From NCBI GenBank assembly GCA_038236965.1, contig JBBRZF010000035.1, positions 1 to 24,784 on the forward strand: 24,784 nt of DNA. Direction: 5' to 3'. Source of the stretch: JBBRZF01 sp038236965. Its GTDB lineage: Bacteria > Acidobacteriota > Terriglobia > Terriglobales > Acidobacteriaceae. The position numbers and the translations under genes were made by a program. This document shows positions 8,661 to 16,131 of this stretch, piece by piece. The notes beneath the pieces were generated by a model, which saw nothing but the letters and a program-made list of their open reading frames with translations, was not told the DNA's origin and searched no databases. Every line of letters starts with the position of its first letter. Position 1 is the stretch's first letter.

Positions 8661-8966
8661 ATGGGATTTTCGGAACCAACTTGGAGAAAGAGCCAGGAGC
8701 AAGGACCGGAGGAGCAAGGAAAACAGCAGAGTGCCGACGAATTGGCGGACGAGGCTAAAAAGATCCGCCGACTACAGATCATGATGAACATGGTCATGTC
8801 CGTGATTTGCCAGGACCCGGACCTGACCATCGAGGAGGCTTCCGAGATGGCAGCCAACTCGCGTCGCGCGGCTCTGGCGATGTTCCCGGACAAGGGGCTT
8901 GCCTACGATTTGATTTACAAGCCCAGGCTGCAAAGATTATTGCGTGAGCGATTCCGGATGATGTAG
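8661..8966 (+). CDS. Conserved small protein of unknown function
   Basis: 101 aa, with an ATG preceded by gagggga at good spacing, so translation is well supported. The N-terminal 45 residues are very polar (Glu, Gln and Lys rich) and probably disordered. The rest is helical, with a Met-rich segment (IMMNMVMSVI), then CQDPDLTIEEASEMAANSRRAALAMFP and a basic C terminus. There is no signal peptide or clear membrane span; the Met-rich helix is too short and is flanked by charges. I recognise no family and assign no function. It stands alone between the divergent DUF2007 gene and the convergent DUF3108 gene, whose stop is 14 bp away. Confidence 0.75.
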   Translation: MGFSEPTWRKSQEQGPEEQGKQQSADELADEAKKIRRLQIMMNMVMSVICQDPDLTIEEASEMAANSRRAALAMFPDKGLAYDLIYKPRLQRLLRERFRMM

Positions 8967-8980
8967 GCCGTCCTCGCGAT

Positions 8981-9829
8981 TCAGGGTTGACGCTCGATCC
9001 TCGTCAGGCGGAAGGTCAGCGTTCCCCAGAAGAGGCGTGCCCGCATCTGCACAGGGATGTGCGAAGCGTCGTCCGTGTACCACACCCACACCTTGCCGCG
9101 GCTTTTCAGCACCCCGGTGTCGCTCTCCGGTTGTACGCGGATGGTGCGGAAGGTCCCCGCATCCGTCTTGATCTCCTCGCGCGCTTCCACGTGCGCCTTC
9201 ACTTCCACCGTCTGGCCACCGTCATTCAGCGGGAAGGTATGCGTGGTCCCCGGTTCCAGCGGCAACGTTCCCACATAGTAGATAGCCGAAAGCACATCCG
9301 TAACGCAGCCAGGGATGTCCTGCTCCGTGTGTTTCGCCTCGGAGGTCTTCAGGTTGCGCTCGTCCAGAACGGCCTTCTTGCGCGCGTAGTCGAAACGAAT
9401 ATTCGTGTCGCGCAGGTGACGCCCTTCTTCCGTGTGCTTCACGATGTGCGTCGAGCAGTAGCTCTTGCGGTCGAAGTACGCATCGAACCGGTCGGCCACC
9501 TTGTAGAGCAGAGCGACCACCCCAGTCGCGTCCGCCGTGCCGCTCACGTGCTGCTCGGAACCATTGGCTTCCATCCGGAGCGACGCCACTCCGGCGGTCC
9601 ACAGCCGCCACTCCGCCGTATAGTGCAGCGTTTGACCATTGAGGAATCGGTAGTTCTCAGGCGTGGGCCGTATGTGTGAAACGGGCCCGATGGAATCCTG
9701 CGGCATAGTTTTTGCAGGAATCGATTTTTGTGCGGGCGGGGTGGTGCGTTGCGTCTCTGGAGACGACGCCGTCATGACCGAAACCAGCACAAACCATGCC
9801 AGGATTGCGAGTACTGCTTTAGGTGCCAT
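8981..9829 (-). CDS. DUF3108 domain exported protein at the end of the LPS gene cluster
   Basis: A 282-aa protein with an N-terminal signal or anchor sequence (hydrophobic AVLAILAWFVLVSVM at about residues 5-19), so it acts in the periplasm or at the membrane. The body fits the DUF3108 pattern: LHYTAEWRLWTAGVASLRMEA near the start, HVSGTADATGVVALLYKVADRFDAYFD, a DVLSAIYYVGTLPLEPG segment and a terminal RARLFWGTLTFRLTRIE strand. Proteins of this type are beta-rich and of unknown function. It is the last of seven co-oriented genes, 10 bp after the membrane methyltransferase, so a role in envelope biogenesis is plausible by context only. The start is ATG 9829; the TTG one codon upstream is less likely. 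Confidence 0.85.
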   Translation of the reverse strand: MAPKAVLAILAWFVLVSVMTASSPETQRTTPPAQKSIPAKTMPQDSIGPVSHIRPTPENYRFLNGQTLHYTAEWRLWTAGVASLRMEANGSEQHVSGTADATGVVALLYKVADRFDAYFDRKSYCSTHIVKHTEEGRHLRDTNIRFDYARKKAVLDERNLKTSEAKHTEQDIPGCVTDVLSAIYYVGTLPLEPGTTHTFPLNDGGQTVEVKAHVEAREEIKTDAGTFRTIRVQPESDTGVLKSRGKVWVWYTDDASHIPVQMRARLFWGTLTFRLTRIERQP

Positions 9830-9839
9830 CAAGACGATA

Positions 9840-10406
9840 TTAGGGATTCCAGAGCAATTTTTTTACGATCAGCGCGGCCAACATCAGCGCCGCCCCGATA
9901 CTTGCATTGTACTCGCGGTGCTGGAGATATAGCGCACGCGAAAAGCCACCGCCGGCATTGCCTTTCGTGGTGAGTCGGGGAATAAGCCGCGGCACGCGGT
10001 CGCAGTAGTCGGCGAACTCAGCGAATCGCGAGGCGAGAAACTGTTCTTCCCCGCGAATAACCGGAACGTATATAGCAACAAACATTACGATAAGCAGAAG
10101 AACTATCCAGTAACTGAGAGCCGCCAGCGCAAATCCCGCGGCGATGATGATCGACCCAAGATAAAGCGGATTGCGCGTATGCGCATAAGGCCCCGTGGTG
10201 GTGAGTTCCTCATTCTTCTTCACGTGACCGGACGCAATGGCGCGCACCCACACCCCGAAAGCGGCGAGCACAGCGCCAACGGAGATAGACATCCATGTCG
10301 GATGTGCCAGAAAGAAATAGAGCGCGGCGAAGACGAAGCCGAGTGGCACGCGTATACGGCGCGCGATTCGCTTCCAGTCGAGTCGCTCTGTAGGATTGTC
10401 GGTCAC
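9840..10406 (-). CDS. Isoprenylcysteine carboxyl methyltransferase / phospholipid methyltransferase-like membrane protein
   Basis: A 188-aa integral membrane protein. Hydrophobic segments lie at about 21-36, 39-56, 82-116 (a pair) and near the C terminus. The signature region HVKKNEELTTTGPYAHTRNPLYLGS (about 61-85) is the SAM-binding N-terminal half of ICMT/PEMT-type methyltransferases; the RNPLYLG core and the downstream GEEQFLASRF-EFADYCDRVPRLIP pattern support the call. Bacterial members methylate lipids or unknown small substrates, so the substrate is not predictable. It starts with GTG, 4 bp after the heptosyltransferase stop, and belongs to the LPS transcription unit. Confidence 0.85.
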   Translation of the reverse strand: MTDNPTERLDWKRIARRIRVPLGFVFAALYFFLAHPTWMSISVGAVLAAFGVWVRAIASGHVKKNEELTTTGPYAHTRNPLYLGSIIIAAGFALAALSYWIVLLLIVMFVAIYVPVIRGEEQFLASRFAEFADYCDRVPRLIPRLTTKGNAGGGFSRALYLQHREYNASIGAALMLAALIVKKLLWNP

Positions 10407-10410
10407 TGGT

Positions 10411-11487
10411 TTATCTTAACAACTCATGCGCCGCGCAATTCACTTCCTCGGCCGTGATGGCCAGCAGCCCCATGTCGAAGGTGGCGGCATGTGAATAACT
10501 CGTGTTGCTGGTCGCGTGGCGCAACACCCTGCTGTTGGTTCCGTAGGGGCCATTGCGAGCAGGGTCGGTGGGACCAAAAATCCCTACCACCGGTACCCTC
10601 AAGGCCGCAGCAAGATGCAGAGGCCCGGTATCTCCACCGACAAACAACGAAGCCCTGCTTGTAAGCGCAATCAACTCCGCGATCGAGCAGGCAATGGTTT
10701 CCGCCGTGTTGGCGCTTAGCCGCACAACTTCGCTCCCAAGTTCTTCTTCGCCCGGGCCGATGTTGATCAGCGACTGCACTCCACTGTTTGCAAGTTCGCG
10801 TGCGACTTCGGCGTAACGCTCTGACGGCCACTGCTTCGCTCCCCACCCCGCGCCGGGATTCAGGATTGCAAAGCGAGAGATGTTCCGTTGTTCGAGTTCG
10901 CGCGCGCACCAGGACGCGGCAGCATCATCGTGCGGCAGCAAAACCTCTGCGGGTGCCAGCGGCAAGCCAGCCACCGCTGCCCCCAGCGCGACATTCTGCT
11001 CGATGATGTGCGCTGCCGTCGTTCGAACCGTTCGCGAGTAGAAGAGTGTAGCCGCACGCTCCCGTGGCGAAGCGAAACCCATCCTCGTCTCCGCGCCGGA
11101 AAATGCCGCCAACACCGCAGACTTCATTGCTCCCTGCACATCGAGCGCGACTTCGTACTCTGCGGAACGAATCTCGCGGAAGACGTCGCGAATCTCCCGC
11201 ACGGAATTTCCACTCGGCTTCCGCCAGCGCTTGGTATCCACCGCATGAACCGCATCCACCAGCGGACGCTGCCCACTCAGCAGACCCGACCGCTCGCACC
11301 CGGCGGCGCAGAGCAGCGGAGCCCAGCGTTCTTCAATCACCCACCCGATGCGTATCTTCGGCGCTGCCTGTCGAAGCGCACACACCATGGGCAGCGCATG
11401 AAGCACATCGCCCATCGCTCCAAGACGCACCACCAGCACGCTTGCAGGCGTCTGGGATTGCAGTCGCGCTTTGGGCGAAGACGTCAC
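10411..11487 (-). CDS. waaC: Lipopolysaccharide heptosyltransferase (GT9 family, WaaC-like)
   Basis: Transfers heptose from ADP-heptose to the Kdo inner core on the cytoplasmic face of the inner membrane. The 358-aa protein has the GT9 layout: an N-terminal VLVVRLGAMGDVLHALP loop (17-33), PGAGWGAKQWP (211-221) opening the nucleotide-binding half, and the hallmark GGDTGPLHLA (284-293) followed by FGPTDPARNGPYG. The start is GTG 11487, which overlaps the stop of the upstream adenylyltransferase gene (GTGA), so translation is coupled. Supply of ADP-heptose by the two genes immediately upstream and of Kdo-lipid A by waaA/lpxK fits heptosyltransferase I, but WaaF (II) or a later enzyme cannot be excluded from sequence alone. 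Confidence 0.9.
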   Translation of the reverse strand: MTSSPKARLQSQTPASVLVVRLGAMGDVLHALPMVCALRQAAPKIRIGWVIEERWAPLLCAAGCERSGLLSGQRPLVDAVHAVDTKRWRKPSGNSVREIRDVFREIRSAEYEVALDVQGAMKSAVLAAFSGAETRMGFASPRERAATLFYSRTVRTTAAHIIEQNVALGAAVAGLPLAPAEVLLPHDDAAASWCARELEQRNISRFAILNPGAGWGAKQWPSERYAEVARELANSGVQSLINIGPGEEELGSEVVRLSANTAETIACSIAELIALTSRASLFVGGDTGPLHLAAALRVPVVGIFGPTDPARNGPYGTNSRVLRHATSNTSYSHAATFDMGLLAITAEEVNCAAHELLR

Positions 11488-11972
11488 GAGCGTTTGCTGT
11501 CGCCTGCCTGCTTCAAAAGTTCCGTGGTGGAGTGATCTTTCGGGTCGCCGACGATGGCCACGCTTCCGCCAACCTCGGCCATTGCATCGCGTTCCGGAAC
11601 GGAGTCGGCGGTGTAGTCGGTGCCTTTGGCCTGTATGTCTGGCTGTATCTCGCGTATCAGCCCGCGAACATCGGGCTCGGAAAAAATCACCACCGCGTCC
11701 ACGTCTTCCAGAGCAGCAATGATCTCTGCGCGCTCCTGCTCATTCATCACCGGACGCCCCGGCCCTTTGAGTGTGCGTGCGCTCGCGTCCGAATTGATGG
11801 CGACGATGACGCGGTCGCCCAGTTCTCGCGCGCCGCGCAAATAGCGTATGTGACCCACATGCAGCAGGTCGAAGCAGCCGTTCGTCAGCACGACTCTTTC
11901 CCCGGCGGCGTGCCACTGACGCACGCGCTCCGCCAGCAGCGAGCGCTCCATGATCTTGTGCGAGCCGCTCAC
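11484..11972 (-). CDS. rfaE2: D-glycero-beta-D-manno-heptose 1-phosphate adenylyltransferase
   Basis: Makes ADP-D-glycero-D-manno-heptose from heptose 1-phosphate and ATP, the activated precursor of LPS inner-core heptose. At 162 aa it corresponds to the C-terminal domain of the bifunctional enterobacterial HldE/RfaE, here a separate gene. It has the nucleotidyltransferase motif TNGCFDLLHVGHIRYL with HxGH at 38-41. Further family residues are in GDRVIVAINSDAS, RPVMNEQERAEIIAAL, the QAKGTDYTADSVPE stretch and a terminal HSTTELL motif. The GTG start at 11972 overlaps the stop of the kinase gene by 4 bp. Confidence 0.93.
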   Translation of the reverse strand: MSGSHKIMERSLLAERVRQWHAAGERVVLTNGCFDLLHVGHIRYLRGARELGDRVIVAINSDASARTLKGPGRPVMNEQERAEIIAALEDVDAVVIFSEPDVRGLIREIQPDIQAKGTDYTADSVPERDAMAEVGGSVAIVGDPKDHSTTELLKQAGDSKRS

Positions 11973-12994
11973 TTCGATTCTCCGGCAGTAATGGCGGCCA
12001 GCAATTCCGCGCGAGAGGCCGTCGCCGTGCCACGTTTCATCACCACGATGCCACCCGCATAATTGGCGATGCGCGCGGCGGATTCCGTATCGGCTCCAGC
12101 AGCCAATGCCGCCGTAAATGCCGAGATGACGGTATCGCCCGCGCCGGTAACATCGGCAACCTGGTCCGAACCGTGTATCGGAATCGCAACCGGCTTGGAA
12201 CCGTTTTCGAAGGCCACCATGCCGTCGCTGCCGCGGGTGATCACCAGCGATTGCAGGCCCATCTCCTTCATCACGCGTTCCCCGGCGGAAACCAGCTTCT
12301 TGTGGTCGGCGCCAATCCGCACCTTCAGCGCCGCCTCCACTTCGGGTTCGTTGGGCGTCGCCGCCGTCACGCCCGTGTACTCCAGCATCCGATAGCGCGA
12401 GTCCAGAGTGATCGGAATATTCCCCAGCGAACCGCCCGACTTCATGAAGGTCAGCAGACGCGGAGTTGCCGCCCCATAACCGTAATCGGAAATCAGCAGC
12501 GCGTCAGAGGCTTTCCCGTATTCGCGCGCGGAGCCTATCAGTTCCAGCAGCACGGAATGCGTCTCCGGTATCGGTGCAGGCTCGCGGTCCACGCGTACCA
12601 CCTGCTGTCGCGGACCGTGCGGCATGCCCGCAAGGATGCGCGTTTTCGTCGTCGTCTGGTGACCCTTCAGTCGCACGATGCCGGTAGTAGAAATCTTCTT
12701 CGCCTTGAATGCGTCCAGCAGCAGACGTCCGGGCTCGTCGTCGCCCACGATGCCTACCGGCAGCACGCTCACTCCCAGCGCGGCCAGGTTCATGATGGCG
12801 TTCGCGCCGCCGCCGGGAACCACCGTGCGCTCGCGATGGTTAAGGATCAGCACCGGCGCCTCTCGCGATACCCGCGAGATCTCGCCATAGATAAACTCAT
12901 CGGCCACCAGGTCGGCGACCACGGTGACCGTCGCGTTGGAAAAGCTCTCCACGATGCGGCGCAGACGGTCGACGTGTTTCGTTTCTTTGCTCAT
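11969..12994 (-). CDS. rfaE1: D-glycero-beta-D-manno-heptose-7-phosphate kinase (RfaE domain I)
   Basis: PfkB-family sugar kinase that makes heptose 1,7-bisphosphate in ADP-heptose synthesis. At 341 aa it matches the kinase half of HldE and is followed at once by the separate adenylyltransferase gene. Visible features: VADLVADEFIYGEISRVSREAP (26-47), the substrate-binding GGGANAIMNLAALG (61-74), DREPAP, a LLISDYGYG segment, TPNEPEVE (213-220) and the catalytic DVTGAGDT (281-288). The ATG lies 95 bp downstream of the lpxK stop; that gap contains a short repeated motif but no convincing promoter, so it probably stays in the waaA-lpxK transcript. Confidence 0.94.
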   Translation of the reverse strand: MSKETKHVDRLRRIVESFSNATVTVVADLVADEFIYGEISRVSREAPVLILNHRERTVVPGGGANAIMNLAALGVSVLPVGIVGDDEPGRLLLDAFKAKKISTTGIVRLKGHQTTTKTRILAGMPHGPRQQVVRVDREPAPIPETHSVLLELIGSAREYGKASDALLISDYGYGAATPRLLTFMKSGGSLGNIPITLDSRYRMLEYTGVTAATPNEPEVEAALKVRIGADHKKLVSAGERVMKEMGLQSLVITRGSDGMVAFENGSKPVAIPIHGSDQVADVTGAGDTVISAFTAALAAGADTESAARIANYAGGIVVMKRGTATASRAELLAAITAGESK

Positions 12995-13060
12995 GGGTTG
13001 ACGCGCGATCCAGCTTGCGCAGATGGAACCGGAAATTCTCTCATGATTGACCTTAAGTTG

Positions 13061-13094
13061 CCGAGCGTTAGCCGACGAAGCTCCGAGCGTTAGC
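13061..13094. repeat. Pair of 12-bp direct repeats in the lpxK-rfaE1 gap
   Basis: ccgagcgttagc occurs at 13061-13072 and again at 13083-13094, 22 bp apart start to start. The second copy runs into the lpxK stop codon. They lie in the only sizeable gap of the LPS cluster. Role unknown. Confidence 0.5.
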
Positions 13095-14031
13095 GAACAC
13101 GATGCCCGATGGCGGCCATCAGCGCGTCCATTGCTTTGTCCGGCTCCTCGAGTTCCATCCGAACGCGGGCCGTTTTCAGATTCGGAAGCTGCGCCGAAAA
13201 CGCGCCAAGATTGATGAGATCTTTCTCCGTGGTGATGGCCCCCAAGGCATCCGTGCGCTGCATCTCCGCGGTCAGCCGACGAATGTCCGCCGGGCGGTAA
13301 GCATGATGATCGCGAAAAGCAATCTCCGCCCTGGGCTCGATTCCGGCCTGCCGCAGTTCGCTGAAGAACCTCTGCGGACGTGCGATTCCGCAGAAGGCGA
13401 CCAGCTTCTCCGGAAGCCCTTCTGGCAACACCAGCGTGCGGCGCACGAACCAGAGCGGCTTTTTGAAAAATCGCAAAGGCTCTTTATCCGCGTCGGCAGG
13501 CGCCACGATCACGGAAGCGCGCTGCAAGGCCTGCATGGGTTCTCGTAAGCGTCCCGCTGGAAGCAGGCGGTCGCAGAGGTCGTCAGGCGAGACCAGCACG
13601 ATATCGAAATCGCGCGCCAGTTGACGATGCTGAAAAGCGTCGTCCAGCAGATGAAGCCGCACCCCAAATTTCCCTTCCGCGAAGCGTCCGGCCTCGATGC
13701 GTTTTTCCCCCACCACCACGGGCACGCCCAGCGCCCGCGCAATCAACAGAGGCTCGTCCCCGTAATCGCGCGCAGAGCCCTCGGCAGCCACCAGTCGAAC
13801 GCCGCTCGTGGCGCGTCCATACCCGCGCGAGATCACGTCGAAATCAATGCCGCGCCGCTTGAGCAACTCGCCCAGCAGAATCGTGAAGGGAGTCTTTCCG
13901 GCTCCTCCCACGCTGATGTTGCCGATACTCACCACGGGGCCGCGCAGATGTTCGGCGCGAAAACTGCCCGCATCGTAAAGCGAATTGCGCGCTGCAAGCA
14001 CTGCGCCGTAAATACCGGAGAGAAAGCTCAT
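13090..14031 (-). CDS. lpxK: Tetraacyldisaccharide 4'-kinase (lipid A kinase)
   Basis: Adds the 4'-phosphate to the tetraacyl disaccharide 1-phosphate lipid A precursor (giving lipid IVA) at the inner membrane. The 313-aa protein has the family's Walker A variant SVGGAGKTPF (40-49) after VVSIGNI. It also has SRGYGR, the GDEPLLIA motif, the Walker B-like LLDDAFQHRQLARD, ILVS-DDL-type spacing and the C-terminal AFCGIA, FRDHHAY and TTEKDLINL segments. The ATG overlaps the stop of waaA (ATGA), indicating coupled translation. It stands directly between Kdo transfer and heptose synthesis genes. Confidence 0.94.
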   Translation of the reverse strand: MSFLSGIYGAVLAARNSLYDAGSFRAEHLRGPVVSIGNISVGGAGKTPFTILLGELLKRRGIDFDVISRGYGRATSGVRLVAAEGSARDYGDEPLLIARALGVPVVVGEKRIEAGRFAEGKFGVRLHLLDDAFQHRQLARDFDIVLVSPDDLCDRLLPAGRLREPMQALQRASVIVAPADADKEPLRFFKKPLWFVRRTLVLPEGLPEKLVAFCGIARPQRFFSELRQAGIEPRAEIAFRDHHAYRPADIRRLTAEMQRTDALGAITTEKDLINLGAFSAQLPNLKTARVRMELEEPDKAMDALMAAIGHRVR

Positions 14032-15359
14032 GCCTCCACCGCCGTCTGCAGCAGGCGTCCCAGTTCCGTGACCGTGCGAGCCGTAGCCCCCATCTGCGCC
14101 TGCATCACCGTCCGTGCGCGACTGCCCAGTTCGCGACGAACCGTGTCGTTCTCGATGAGTTCAATCCACGCGGCCGCCAGCGATTCCGGCCTCACGACGC
14201 GCAACGCATTCTCGCGCGCAAATAACTGGATGATGTCGCGAAAATTTTCCGTATGCGGACCCACCAGGATCGCCGAACCGTGCAGCGCAGGCTCCAGTAT
14301 GTTGTGTCCACCGCGCGGCACCAGGCTGCCGCCAACCAGTGCGATCTCGCAGAGCTCATAGAGCGAAGCCAGTTCGCCGATGGTGTCCAGCAGTAGCACG
14401 CCGCCGAATAACTTCGCATCTGCATCCAGTTGCGAACGCCGCCAGCTCCGCAGACCTGAATCGCGCAGCAGTTCGGCGACCGCTTCGAAACGTTCTTTGT
14501 GTCGCGGCGCCAGCAGAAGCATGGCCCGGGGATGTCGCCCGAGTACCTCGCGAAACGCATCCAGCAGGATGGCCTCTTCATTTTCCACCGTGCTGCCGGC
14601 AATCAGAATGGGTGTCGCGCCACTTTCGACGAAGGCCGTGCGCAGAGTATCCACGATAGGCATATGAACTGGCGGACGCACTTCGAACTTCAGGTTGCCG
14701 CTCACCGATACCCGCTCCTCCTTCGCGCCTATCTCGCGCAGACGCCGTGCATCTTCCTCCGTCTGCGCCAAAAACAGGTCCACGTTGTCGAGCACGATTT
14801 TCAGCAGCGAACGAAATCTCCGGTAGCGCGGCAGCGAACGGTCGGAGATGCGCGCATTTACCACCGCCACCTTCGCGCCCGAGGCATGCGCCACGTGCAG
14901 GAAATTCGGCCAGAACTCCGTCTCCGCCATCACCACCAGCTCCGGTCGCAGCACATCGAAGTACGGACGAATCACCGTGACCAGGTCGATGGGGAAGTAG
15001 AAAACGTCTTCTTCGCCGAAGCGTTCGCGCGCCAGCTTCTGTCCGGTATGCGTCGTGGTCGAGACCACGACGCGATGTCCCGGAAACTTCGCGCGCAGTT
15101 CCGTCACCAGTCCGCTCACGGCCAGCACTTCACCCACGCTCACGGCGTGAACCCAGATGGCGCGTTCTCGCGAACGGCGTACGCGGCGCGGCACCATGCC
15201 GAAGCGTTCGCGCAATCCCGCGCGATATTTCCCCAGCCGCAGCATCTGCACCATCCAGAAGGGCGAGCCCACCAGGAGCACCGCAGCCACCAACGCACTA
15301 TAGAGGAGATACACTGCGAGCCATTGTAACGGGAGCGACAAAAAGGAGGGTGGTAGCAA
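14028..15359 (-). CDS. waaA: 3-deoxy-D-manno-octulosonic acid (Kdo) transferase
   Basis: Transfers Kdo from CMP-Kdo to lipid IVA (GT30) on the inner membrane and is the first gene of the LPS cluster. With the TTG at 15359 it is 443 aa. A membrane anchor covers about residues 11-31 and is followed by the YRAGLRERFG segment. The catalytic Glu lies in HAVSVGEV (Glu77 with this start). Other family segments are STTTHTGQKLA, YFPIDL, AETEFWPN, VNARISDRS, the nucleotide-binding VSGNLKFE and AGSTVENEE, and VGGSLVPRGGHNILEPAL with VGPHTENF. The start is uncertain because a TTG a few codons further in would still keep the anchor. Mono- versus bifunctional Kdo transfer cannot be read from the sequence. 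Confidence 0.93.
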   Translation of the reverse strand: MLPPSFLSLPLQWLAVYLLYSALVAAVLLVGSPFWMVQMLRLGKYRAGLRERFGMVPRRVRRSRERAIWVHAVSVGEVLAVSGLVTELRAKFPGHRVVVSTTTHTGQKLARERFGEEDVFYFPIDLVTVIRPYFDVLRPELVVMAETEFWPNFLHVAHASGAKVAVVNARISDRSLPRYRRFRSLLKIVLDNVDLFLAQTEEDARRLREIGAKEERVSVSGNLKFEVRPPVHMPIVDTLRTAFVESGATPILIAGSTVENEEAILLDAFREVLGRHPRAMLLLAPRHKERFEAVAELLRDSGLRSWRRSQLDADAKLFGGVLLLDTIGELASLYELCEIALVGGSLVPRGGHNILEPALHGSAILVGPHTENFRDIIQLFARENALRVVRPESLAAAWIELIENDTVRRELGSRARTVMQAQMGATARTVTELGRLLQTAVEA

Positions 15360-15388
15360 GAACGGTGCGGGGCCATAGAGCCACCCAG

Positions 15389-15417
15389 TTGCCTCCGGCT
15401 ACTCGCAGGTGGATAAT
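15389..15417 (+). promoter_or_regulatory. Candidate promoter, near-leaderless, for the gene at 15424
   Basis: TTGCCT (15389-15394), a 17-nt spacer and GATAAT (15412-15417) stand just before the ATG at 15424. A start site 7 nt beyond the -10 box would coincide with the A of that ATG, so a leaderless transcript is possible. It lies in the short divergent gap between waaA and this gene. Consensus-based inference. Confidence 0.4.
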
Positions 15418-15423
15418 CACTGT

Positions 15424-16110
15424 ATGGTGCGTCGAACGATGTCTCCGCGTCTTGTCGCCGTCGCGTTGTTTCTCGTTTCTCTTTCGCTCATCGCCTTCGC
15501 CTCCAAACAGTTCGTCATGCCTCGTCCCAATCCGGCGAAGACGTATCCCGCGCACGAGGCGCATACCGACGAACACGTCACCCTCGCTGCCGATCCCTAC
15601 GACACGCAGAACAAAGAAAACTCCGTCTTTTCCGTGAACTACCTGCAGCACGGATACATGCCCGTGCACCTCATCATCACCAACGACGGGCAGCAAGCGA
15701 TTTCTCTGCTCGACATGAAAGTTCAGTTGGTGACCAAGGACCGGACGAAGATCAGTCCCGCTACCAACGATGACCTCTTCCGCCGCTTAGGCAATGTGAA
15801 GCGTCCCGGCCCCAGCGCGAATCCCATTCCATTCCCTCGTACGCGCGCAAAAGGCGCCATCCCCAAGGAAGCCTACGACGAACTCGACCAGTCGCAGTTC
15901 CAGGCCAAGGCCGTCGAGCCTGAGAACACCCAGTCCGGGTTCCTCTTCTTCGATGTCTCAGAGATGGATGCGCCGCTGGCTGGCGCGCACCTCTACGTCA
16001 CCGGCATGAAGGACGGCAACGGACACGAATTGTTTTATTTTGAGATCCCACTGGAGAAATATTTGAGCGCCCCGCCGCCTTCCGCCGGCGCTTCCACTCC
16101 GATCAAGTAG
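15424..16110 (+). CDS. Membrane-anchored or secreted protein of unknown function
   Basis: 228 aa. An N-terminal hydrophobic segment (LVAVALFLVSLSLIAFA, about residues 9-25) after three arginines is an uncleaved anchor or signal peptide, so the rest is periplasmic. The soluble part resembles a beta-sandwich: VNYLQHGYMPVHLIITNDGQQAISLLDMKVQLVT looks like an Ig-like or protein-interaction strand pair, and later strands are SGFLFFDVSE, AHLYVTG and HELFYFEIPLEKYL. A Pro-rich charged linker lies at about 125-150, and the C-terminal tail is Pro/Ala/Ser rich. I recognise no characterised family. ATG 15424 is preferred over GTG 15409 because a -10-like GATAAT sits between them. gatB begins 21 bp downstream. 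Confidence 0.78.
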   Translation: MVRRTMSPRLVAVALFLVSLSLIAFASKQFVMPRPNPAKTYPAHEAHTDEHVTLAADPYDTQNKENSVFSVNYLQHGYMPVHLIITNDGQQAISLLDMKVQLVTKDRTKISPATNDDLFRRLGNVKRPGPSANPIPFPRTRAKGAIPKEAYDELDQSQFQAKAVEPENTQSGFLFFDVSEMDAPLAGAHLYVTGMKDGNGHELFYFEIPLEKYLSAPPPSAGASTPIK

Positions 16111-16119
16111 TCCGGCAGA

Positions 16120-16125
16120 TATAAT
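16120..16125 (+). promoter_or_regulatory. Consensus -10 box 6 nt before the gatB start codon
   Basis: A perfect TATAAT lies 6 nt upstream of the gatB ATG, so initiation at the usual distance would give a leaderless mRNA. No Shine-Dalgarno is seen between stop and start, and no good -35 box stands at 17 nt. Inference from position and consensus. Confidence 0.4.
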
Positions 16126-16131
16126 CAGTCG

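Noticed and set aside
8967..8980. Terminator between the convergent genes ending at 8966 and 8981
   Set aside because: Only 14 bp with no inverted repeat or T run.
11064..12062. 332-aa plus-strand open frame
   Set aside because: Lies opposite the heptosyltransferase and adenylyltransferase genes, whose motifs are unambiguous.
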